Of a DNA stretch of 64,000 nucleotides, positions 38,525 through 47,818 are shown piece by piece. Positions within the stretch are counted from its first letter, which is position 1. Every line of letters starts with the position of its first letter. The stretch is taken from positions 61,490,545 to 61,554,544 of the forward strand of contig CM048844.1 in the NCBI GenBank assembly GCA_026545765.1, in the 5' to 3' direction. The DNA is from Plantago major (taxonomy: Eukaryota; Streptophyta; Magnoliopsida; Lamiales; Plantaginaceae). The notes below the pieces were generated by a model that did not search any database, was not told the DNA's origin, and worked only from the letters and a program-made list of their open reading frames with translations. The position numbers and the translations under genes are program-made.

Positions 38525-39359
38525 TGAAAGTGCAGTATGCACTTATATTTTGATAATCTTGTCTTTCAATAATCAGTTCCAAGTTTGTGCTTGTTGTTGT
38601 TTGTGAAGCTGCAGGATTATCAATGTTGTATAACATTGTGACAGGATAGAATTTAATGTTGGCATAACATTGAAGATATAGCATTGCCGTAGACATCGAA
38701 GACAAAGCACATTGGACAGGATACTTAGACTGGAAGTATTGACAAAACGAACAAGATTTGATTTAAGGAAAAAGAACAGCTTGTGGTGAAAGCAAGAAGG
38801 AATATATTTTATGAAGAATTGAAATATGGAAATTTCCTTCTATGCGCATTTTGAAGAAAACAAGTAAAAGGAAAAATTGCCTTTGCCGAGATCCTATTGC
38901 CTTTCGACTTAGATGGAAGAGGTCGACATCTCAAGTATATATATGCAAGGATTCAGCATAGCAATGTTTTGAGCTTTTTGAAAAGATCAATAGAGATTTT
39001 AGGCTTCTTGTTTTCTGCTAGCTTTAGAGTTTGTCTAAGAGTATTCATTGTTGGAATAACTCTTTCAAACATCGACCTAGAATAGCTTTTACTGTTGGTT
39101 CTTCTAGGGCTAGTTTTGGTTGTTTAATCAATCGTTTGTGATTGTATTAAACCTAGTTGTTTAGATCTACTTTTCCTATCAGTAGATATTTTGCCTAAAG
39201 GCGCTGCTAATATATTTTTCTATATATTGGCTTGGTAATAGAAGTTTCATTATTCATCCGCTGCTATCTGTTTACTGTAGACATTGTTGAACAACATTGT
39301 TGGCAACATTGTCTGTTGATCTAGTTCCAAGTACCAATCCGGGATCTTAAGTTCTAACA
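38525..39359 (+). repeat. 3' LTR of element C (835 bp)
   Basis: Matches 28735-29570 with 8 substitutions and one single-base indel counted by eye. Followed by the target duplication GAGTC. Confidence 0.95.
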
Positions 39360-39364
39360 GAGTC

Positions 39365-40210
39365 TACAGGTTTCTGAGAGATACATAAGAAAAGGAAGAA
39401 ACTACTGAGATAGGAACTTGGTTGTCAGAAACTTTGACAATTTGCTATTTTAGAAAGATACTTGAAACGGGTATTCAAATATCTAAGGAATTGTAGAAAA
39501 AGGGACTTAGAAGAGGTCTCTGAAACGGATATTCAGAAACCATGAGACATCTAAGTCAGGGGGAACAAAAAAAGAATAGTTTGACCAAAAAGACAATTCC
39601 TATCAGAAGTCAAATATCACTTTTCTGTTGAAAATTTTCTTTCTTGTGAAATATTCAAACAAGTACTAGACGATAAATTAATGATCTCTGAATCCAGTTT
39701 TGTCCACTAGTTACAGGTTTCTGAGAAGTTGAAAGACACTTAGGCGAGTTGTGATAAATTACATTGATGGGGCATAATTACATGTGTTGATTGATATCAT
39801 TGCTCTGAGACTCAATCTCAACCCTTCAGAAATTAACGCTTGTAATTCAACGGCCAAGATGCGTCCACTAATCCCACTCGCACAGTAACCAAGTAACTGA
39901 CCCCACTTGCATTAAATGCAATAACGCCTTTTCACCAAGCCTGTGCAGAACTACGAGTAATATACATACAGAATTCATCTGTATCGCATGTACTTGCATT
40001 GCTATATAAAGGCGGATTTGGCAAAGAAAAATACTTTTGCCAATTCCCACAAATCACTTGCACGAAAATAGCAAAACCTTCCTAATCTTCTCAGCAAAAA
40101 CTCTCTAATCCGTCTGAATCTCTGCTAAGAATTTCTACAAAGAAAACCTTGTCGATTCCGACTACGATTCTCATCTCTCTATTCCCTATTTCTATATTAA
40201 TACTAAAGAG
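39365..40210 (+). other. Spacer before the env-like gene of A
   Basis: Counterpart of 19195-19969 in B: gaaacgggtattca phrases, a purine tract (cagggggaacaaaaaaag, about 39558) and an AT-rich tctatattaata stretch just before the ATG. No gene. Confidence 0.6.
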
Positions 40211-41861
40211 ATGGCACCCAAAAGAGCATCATCGGAATCCCAAGTCTCATCTTCTGGTACTGCTGCAAAGAAAACCCTTACCATCAAGGAATAGAAGGTA
40301 ACTGGAATTTTCAACCCAAGTATGTGGAATACCAGACCCAAGGTACTCTGGGGAGGAGTACTAGTTGATGAATACCTGCTTGGAGCTTCACTCAACCAAG
40401 CAGAAGTGAGAAGAGGGCTTGAACTACTTGAAAAAGTAGGAATCAAGCAGTTCTGTTCAGTGAAACCCTCTTTCACATCCTATATGGATGTTTTGGAATT
40501 CTGCAATAATTCCGTGGTGAAAACCGAGATTGGCTCCGAAAGGATGTCAATTACTTCGAAGGTTCAAGACATAAAGATATGTCTTGACGAAGAAACCCTT
40601 CTGTCAATTGTTTGGACTTCCAATCTCTGGTGGTGAACATCAGATAGACGTGTCCAAGGAGGCCATTGACGACTTCTATTTAAATAACATGGCTCCAGAA
40701 AATGAGGACAACATGGATGTTCCTGAAACATTCGACATTGTGAACATGCGCAGACAACATGTCACTGAACCCTGGAACTGGCTTGCCCTAATCTTGCACA
40801 GATGTTTTGAGTGTAGCAAAGGAGGGGCTGACAAGGTGTCTCTGAAGATATGGGGTACTCTTGCCCATATGTACACCTTGAGCGAAAGGACAACTCCCTT
40901 CAACTGGGGGAGGTATATCTGGAAGAAGTTCGCTGAGAACATCAAGTCCTTTGAAACCACGATCATACGTGGTCATGCTGAACCTCTGATGACCATTTCT
41001 TTCGGTCTGAAGATCTGTTACATTCTGGAGAACTTTGGTGTAGTGCTCAAAGAGAAAGTGCAAGTTGCATACGGTGATTTCGTGTGTAGACTTAATTTAG
41101 ATAACAGACATATGAAAAGGGCATCAGAAGGAGTCTCTAAAGCACCAATAATGCCCTCAAAGAGACGTAGAATTGAAGGCCGAAAGAAAACTAACGCCTT
41201 AGAGAGCAGTGAACAAACAGTTCTCTCTGAACATGTTGCTGCACCTGTTGCTGAAGAAACCTCAGTCCCTAGACAAACCACATCTCCTGCTGATGGAGAT
41301 ACCACTCTTGCGAACAAGAGGGTAGATGAAACCAAGGAGGCCCCTACTACGGAACTAGCAGACCTACACATGGGCTCCTCCTCGGAAGAAGATGTGATTA
41401 CTAGAGATACTCCTGCATCAATGGTTGATGAAATAGCAACCATATGCGGAGAAAATACTATTGAAGGACCAATCTCTCTGAAAGATATTTCTGAAGGTTT
41501 TTTAATGGATGTTGATGCTACTATAACAAAGGTTGTTGGGGATATATAACTCAATAACCCTGATAATGCGTCCCCATCAAGATCCAGATCTCCACAAGAA
41601 CAACAACCACAACAACCACAAAGATCTACATTTCTGGAAGAAGAAACTCTAGTAAGAGCTGTAGAGATGCGTCAGAAAGATGACGTTGCGGAACACAACA
41701 CTGGAGTGGAAGAAGTATTCCAAGAACATCAAGGAATAGTTCACTCAGTGGAAAGGCCCGAAGTGCCTGAAACTTACTTTGAAGATATAGTCATGGAACA
41801 ACTCGACCAACTCACAGACCGACCACATGTTCCAGAAACCACTCAGTCTGACATTGCTCAG

Positions 41862-42557
41862 GTATATGAATGGTTTAATTCTCTACATGTGAGAAACTTT
41901 TTGTGTATGTCGTCTTATAACCTTATGACACTTATCTTCGTTACAGGCCATTCAAGAAACAAGAATCCCAGAGGTGGCTGAAAAGCTTACCTCAGAAACT
42001 GAGAAGGAGGTTGCTTCAACCTCTAAGCCAATGGAAACCGAGCCTGTCTCACAGGTGAAATGGTTTTCTGAAGCTAACTTTTCAAATTTTGATTCTTCAC
42101 ATAGCATTCACTATCTATGCTTGTTTCTTATAGGCTCAAACTGAGAAAAGAGATTGTGAACATCCAAATTCACCAAAGGAGAACGAAGAGTCTATTCAAG
42201 ACTCTGACAAACTTGAACATTAGCCTTCTGCTGAGAAGGTGGTCATCAGAAATATCTATAACATGTTCAATTCTCTGAAAAACATCTCTTCAAAAGTATT
42301 TAACAAACTCTACTTTCAGCCTCATGAAGAAGTAGAAGTTGTTGAGGCTGAGACATCAAAGTCCCCTCAAGCAGAGAAAGTTGATGAGGCTTCAAAGCCA
42401 TCATCAGAAAAGATGCCAGAGAGTCCCAAAGTCTCTGAAGAGCAAGTGTTTGAGCCTCTTTCTGTAGAGGTAGTTAACACTCATTCTCAGTACCATAAGA
42501 AGCATCTGTCTTTAAAAACTTTCTAAGTTAAATATCTTTTCTAATTCTCGGGCTTAG
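41862..42557 (+). other. Intron cluster in the env-like gene of A
   Basis: Four putative introns: 41862-41946 (85 bp), 42055-42133 (79), 42239-42319 (81) and 42470-42557 (88). Donors CAG/GTATAT, CAG/GTGAAA, AAG/GTGGTC and GAG/GTAGTT; acceptors ttacag, ttatag, tttcag and gcttag. All are phase 0 and match introns 1-4 of B; exons 2 and 4 have the same lengths (108 and 150 bp) in both elements. The 78-bp fifth intron of B is absent. Confidence 0.78.
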
Positions 42558-44407
42558 AAAGACAAAGAAGAAAAGGAGGCCACCAAGGCTCCTTCTGAAG
42601 TTAAAGAATCTGAGGATGCTGATGCGTCGAAGATTCAAAAAAATGAGCCTACTGTTGCGAAACAAGCTCAACAAGAGACCACTGCCGAAAGCTTTCAGCT
42701 GGCAACTCTTTCTGATGAGGGTCTCATGGATCTGTTCTTGAAAACCGCCCTCCCTCAGATGATCCTTGGATATAGAAGATGGCAAAGACTCATAAGGACA
42801 AATATTATGTCCCTCATTAAATTTCTGAGCGATCCAATCAAGAGGTTATGGGCTGAACAGATCGAAGAATATGTCAACAATCTCTTTCCCACGGAAATTG
42901 AAGAATTCGCTACCTTAGTGGATAAAAGATTTGTTGAACATGTTGAACGCAAGTTGATCAGAAACTTTAAGTCACGGAGTCGAGCTGCAAGGTTCAAGAT
43001 TGCTACTGATCCCAACCTCCCACCAACGTTTGCATCTGCTTCTGCTGAGCAAGAGGCGGTGGACAGTAAGACAATTAGAATTGATGATATCATCAATTTA
43101 GACTCTAATGAGGAGACGGATGAAAACGACATAAAGATGCCCAAGTCTCATAAGTCTTCTGAAAAGAAAGATGATTCCAAGAATGATGAAGATGATGTTG
43201 CACCATCTGGTGTTGGAGGGATCACTGGATCAAAGAAAAACTCTGTCGCTGAAAAGCCTTTAGAAAGGAAAAACTCACCCTCCCCATCTCCTCAGAGATC
43301 ATCCAAGCCCTCACCATCTCAGAAAAAGGATTCTGACGCCAGACAAGATAATTTCGTGGCCCACAAAGTCCTAGAAACTTCACAAACTCTTGCAAATCTA
43401 CAAGAGATGGTGGAAGAGGCAAATTCGTTGCATCGGGCACTGGAAAACCAGATTGCTAACATACAAGCTAATCTGCCTAAGATTGATGACCTGAATCGCA
43501 AGGAGGCAGAAGCCCTTGCTGAACAAAAGCGCATAAGACTTGATGCCCAGCTATTTATTGAGGAAATAGAAGCTGAGGACACTGAGGCACTCAAGCAGCA
43601 AAAGGAAATCCAATCATCTTCTGGAAAGCAAAAGAGATCCAAGCAAGAAATGGTCGCTGGATTCGGAGATGAAGATGATGATTTCCTGAGTGAGCCAGAA
43701 GGAAATACCCCCTCTAAAGTTAAATTCTCAGATATTCCCTATCTGAAGAAACACATTCTGGCTCCACAAACTTTCCAGAAGTTCCTACTCCCACGGCTGA
43801 CACAGAGAACAGGTTCAAAGAACTGCACAGAATACGGAAGGAACTAGAGGCTCAAAACAAGGAAGTAACTGAGTATGTGCCACAAAACTTCACTAAGTTT
43901 GCTGAGGTGATTGCTCAGAGAACCAGCAACTTAGTACTTTCTCAGAAAGATCTGGGATTAGTCCAAGGCTCAGATAGCAGGGCTGCTCAGAAAGCATACA
44001 ACCTTGCTGACACAACTTCCACCATGATACAGACAGTGGTTGCTGAGGTCTCTACTTTAACAAACAGAGAGACATGACTTTATCAACAGAATGAAGACCT
44101 CATAAGTGAGCTTAGAAGACTCACCAACAACTACTCTCTGATGCAAAGGAATTTTGAGTCTCTCTTTGACTCTTATTTTAGTCTCTTGGCTCGTTTTGAT
44201 CAGTCCTCTATGACGAAGGGGGGAGAGAAGGTATTCCATAAGGTACAGAAACAAGCTAAGCCCAAAGGAAAGGGTAAGGAAAAGATGTACCAGGAACAAC
44301 CCCTTACTCTGGAAAGAGTAACAACAAGGTCCCAGGCAAAGACCTCTCAACAATCGCTTGCCACCTCCAGCTTCCAAGAGCTCGAGTGACAAAAGAAAGG
44401 GAGTTTC

Positions 44408-44478
44408 TGAAGAAGAAGAAGAAGAAGAAGAAGAAGAAGAAGAAGAAGAAGAAGAAGAAGAAGAAGAAGAAGAAGAAG
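44408..44478 (+). repeat. (GAA)n microsatellite in the env-like gene of A
   Basis: About 23 GAA repeats in frame, coding a run of glutamates. B has only a short EEEEE stretch at the corresponding place (about 24620), so this is an expansion in A. Confidence 0.9.
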
Positions 44479-45365
44479 GAGAAATCTCTGAAAAGAGAAG
44501 AAAAATTTCTCCTGAAAGCTGTAAAGGTACTGAAACCTTTGAAAAAGACAATGATGATGATGATGAGCACAAGGAAACTTATCACAAGAGAATCAGCTCT
44601 TCTGCTCCTATAGCTGCAAAGCCTCTTCAGGCTAGAAAACCTTATGGAGAAACCAAGTACATCCAGAAAGGTGGATCCTCCAATGACCCCTCAGAAAAGG
44701 GCCTGAATTCCAAACAGAGAAGGAAGAGGGATAGAGACATCATGTTTGGAAGAACCCTTCCTCCAAGGCCTGAGGATGCTAGAATAGAATACGTGAAGAC
44801 TAGCAATGATCAGCCCTCTGTCTGGAACTGCATCAAAGTTCACAAGAATGGCTACTGGATAATGGAACTCAAGTACGTGCTTGCCAATGGAAATGGAATT
44901 CCAGAACCAGTTTACCAACAACTGATGGCATGGAGAAAGAAAGGAAAAAGATAAAAAGTAATGCCTTATGAGATAATCAAGACCTGGTTTGATTTTGAAG
45001 TTGAAGTCCGACAGGATCCCTCCAAAGAATGCCCTTACATCAGGCCAGAGGATGTGCACATACTTGAAGATGAATCTGGAAAAAGGAACAAACTGCAAGT
45101 GGAGCCCTTTGAGTCATTCTACATGACCAAAGAGGAATTTGAAGGAGACATGGAATATCTCAGAGAGATATATGATTATTACAAGCCCACTGAAGAACAA
45201 TTGTTTCACTACTTGAAATGGGGGAAGTTTTTGTGGATCAAGGGAATAACCACAGGACTTACTGACAAACCCTATAAAGAAAGATGTGCTGCCACCAGAG
45301 ATTGTGAAATGAGGGTGAGGACCATTCTGAAGGAATACACTGAAGATTGCCTGAAATATGGGTAA

Positions 45366-45748
45366 TTTGGAGTTTCTAAAGGAATGAAGACTTGAAGTCC
45401 AGCTAGTTAGGATGTTCACTTGGAACTTGGAATTTTTTGTTGTCCTACTAAGCTGTGTAATCTATTAATTTTTGCTTATTGTACTTACTGTTTAATTATC
45501 TTGTAAAAGTTATCTGCACTCACTTTGTAATTGTTATCTGATGAACCTACTCTCAGATACTCTCTAATGAAAAGATAACTTGTCAGCAAAGATCACACCT
45601 TGTGATTTGTTTGATGTCTTACTTTATGCACTTAAATAAAAGAATGATAAATCATAAGATAGGTTTAAGTGGTGGATTGTTTCCTCATCCAAAGTTGTAA
45701 TAGGTTTTTAAAGGTAGTCATAGGTGAATGATCAGAAAGGGGGAAATT
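45366..45748 (+). other. 3' untranslated end and polypurine tract of A
   Basis: AT-rich and non-coding; the matching region of B is 25524-25886. The tract agaaagggggaaatt (45734-45748) lies directly against the LTR and is a good polypurine tract. Confidence 0.75.
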
Positions 45749-47267
45749 TGTTAGGAAATATCTGTTTAGTATTGATCAGTACACCATAATGACTTACGTT
45801 AGTTCAGAATGGTATTTAGTACTCTTTGTTCACTTGAACATTGTAAAAGAGGAAGTATACTTAGTATGATTAGTCTAGTAAATCTTGTATATAATGCTAG
45901 GTCTCTGAATGTAATTTTATATCTTTGAAGAAGACCAAGAAGAAGGCATCCAACAGAAAGAGCTCAACTATCTGAAGATATGGAGACTGCACAAGATTAC
46001 CGAAGACTAAGGAATTGTGCGTCAGAAACCTTATGCAAAAGATAACTTAGTGAAAACTATGTTTCTGGAAGAAACGATGTTTTCCTTAGTTTCTGAAAGG
46101 TTTGATGTTTCTGATAGCGACGTGCACAGCCTCAGATAGCGTGCATAGTTCCGTTGGCACAACTGGACAAAAGATAGTACAGTGCATTTAATGCCATTGC
46201 AGAACTCGCTGACCAAAAGCTTTATCTCTGAACAAAGAGTAAAAAGTTCTGTAGTACTATCAACGGATTGTTTTTAGTTTGAATCTCAATAGCTTAACGG
46301 ATAGTAATTCAAACGGCTTGATTTTCACCTATAAATATCACCACTTAGAATGCTTGAAAAGACACCTTAGACACACTTGAACGACTGAATTTCATATCCT
46401 ACACTCAAGCATACAAGCCTTCTCTACTTACTCAAAGCTTACAGTTGCGACCAAGCTCTTGATTCTAAGTAGCACGAAAGTTCTAAGTGTCCTGATCCTT
46501 AACAAGCTATATTTGTTGTGAAGGAGTTGAATTGAAGCACTGTTGCGACTTGCTAAGATATTCATTCTCCTGAACGAAGAACATAGACTTGGCTCAGAAA
46601 AGAACATATCACCACACACTGTCCAAGTGTGTTATGTGACTCTTGTTCCAGAAGGTAGTATTACATAACTGTGGAAGTTATTAATCTACCAATCTGACAA
46701 ACTCTTCTTAACCAACACCAGAAAAGGCATGGAGTAGAGGAAGTACTTAGTTTGGGAAACTAAGGAATAACTTCAAGAAAGCTTCTGAGTAGAGAAAGCA
46801 CTTGGCTGGGAAAGCTGGGGAATAACTTAGGGAATTCTGAGTAGAGGAAGTACTTGGCTGGGAAAGTCGGGGAAGAAGTCAGGGGGAACACTTGGTTGGG
46901 AACCTAGTGTATTTAGGAATCAAGAGAAGATATTTGTAAGGTGAACTCAATTATCTGTCTTAGTGGATTCTAGGTCTGAGAAAGGCCGAAGTGGATTAGT
47001 TGAAGGATTACGCCACCTTGAGATACCAGTATAAAGCTACTGTGTTATTTACTTTCTACACTTACTTTCTGCTTTTACTTACTTGCAAAGTAATTTACAC
47101 ACTTTACTAGCTTGCTGAGCACGTGTACTTATCAGAAAGACTTCCGCTATTCTGATTATAAGTATCAAAAAGTTACCCAACTTTCTGAGAAACTGTTTTA
47201 TCGACAAAAGTTTGAAAAAACTATTCACCCCCTCTAGTCTTTTACTTTGCCGTTATCTGGACCAACA
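45749..47267 (+). repeat. 3' LTR of element A (1519 bp)
   Basis: Runs from TGTTAGGAAATATC to GGACCAACA, then GATAG (47268-47272), the target duplication that pairs with 8033-8037. A TATAAATA box is at 46330-46337. Its poly-C run is only 5 long (47228-47232). Confidence 0.93.
46330..46337 (+). promoter_or_regulatory. Putative LTR TATA box of A 3' LTR
   Basis: TATAAATATCACCACTTAGA. It points toward the flanking DNA and the 3' side of the minus-strand MATE gene, so read-through could be antisense to that gene; this is inference. Confidence 0.5.
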
Positions 47268-47490
47268 GATAGTTACAACTTGGGTATTTTATTAGAAGTC
47301 TAAGCAAAGCTTTATTGGAAAATAATCTAATTAAGAATGTAAAATTTCCAACTTTGAAACTCCATTCAAAAAAGGGTAATCTAAGAATGTGATGGTTACA
47401 TTCTTAGTACTCAATTCAATGGTGATCTCAACTATAAGAATGATATAGTTCCAACATGATAATTTAATAAGAAATTCAAACCCACCAACA
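47268..47490. repeat. Degenerate tandem repeat, resumed after element A
   Basis: After the GATAG duplication the text ttacaacttggg, aagaatgtaaaatttccaac, actcaattcaatgg returns, the same repeat as 6040-8037. This confirms one array split by A. Confidence 0.75.
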
Positions 47491-47818
47491 CCGCTGTCTT
47501 TCATTGTTTAATTTTTGAAAAAATTTATGCCACAGGTTAGTACTAGTATTATATCTATAGAACAAGAGATCGAGTAGTAAAGGAGCAGAAGGTACAAGCA
47601 TGAGGTGATGAGATCGAGCCAATAATGTGATTTTATTCGAAATGGAATGTTATTATTCCGAATGGAGTCTTGTGTTGCTTCTAATGAAGCTATTAGTTAG
47701 TTGATTTATGATTAATTATAATTCGAATAACATGCATGTATATCAAATTCTAAAAAAAAAAAGAAAAAACAATAGATCAAACTAATGAAATAAATTGAAG
47801 CTAGTGAAAGGCTCTAAA
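47491..47818. other. Region downstream of the MATE gene
   Basis: AT-rich, no gene seen. It should contain the 3' untranslated region of the minus-strand MATE gene. AT-rich motifs are too common here to pick a poly(A) signal with confidence. Confidence 0.5.

Larger units (their letters stand above)
28735..39359 (+). mobile_element. Sirevirus-like copia element C
   Basis: A complete 10.6-kb element with near-identical 835-bp LTRs and a perfect target duplication GAGTC (28730-28734 and 39360-39364). It carries gag, pol, a long spacer and an env-like gene, with multiple polypurine tracts. It is a different family from A/B (different LTRs, gag and env-like protein). The LTR divergence counted by eye is 8 substitutions and one indel in 835 bp, so it is the youngest datable insertion here, yet its genes carry many breaks. 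Confidence 0.95.
40211..45365 (+). pseudogene. env-like gene of element A, with introns
   Basis: Homologous to 19970-25523 of B. The ATG at 40211 starts MAPKRASSESQVSSSGT. Exon 1 (40211-41861) encodes the LEFCNNS/HRCFE/PFNWGRY domain and an acidic region; exons 2-4 (41947-42054, 42134-42238, 42320-42469) are short repeated modules; exon 5 (42558-45365) encodes a helical domain (FPTEIEEFATL), coiled coils, a polyglutamate run and the C-terminal domain (CPYIRPEDV, FEGDMEYLREIYDY, WGKFLW, TRDCEMRV). Breaks: TAG 40294, a one-base insertion near 40600, TAA 41547, TAG in exon 3 (42221-42223), a frameshift near 43790, and stops near 44075 and 44386. Function unknown; no obvious membrane span. Confidence 0.8.
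8038..47267 (+). mobile_element. Sirevirus-like copia element A, containing elements B and C
   Basis: The 5-bp direct repeat GATAG lies immediately outside both ends (8033-8037 and 47268-47272), and the LTRs at 8038-9561 and 45749-47267 match each other. This defines one original insertion, now 39.2 kb because of nested elements. Order: LTR, PBS, gag (interrupted by B), a short pol remnant, a deletion, element C, then a long env-like gene with introns, purine tract and LTR. Copia order with a long extra gene after pol is the Sirevirus plan. With A's integrase core, reverse transcriptase and RNase H missing, A is not autonomous. Confidence 0.9.

Noticed and set aside
44304..44613. Minus-strand and alternative-frame proteins rich in F, S or K
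   Set aside because: They are other readings of the GAA repeat; only the glutamate frame fits the env-like gene.
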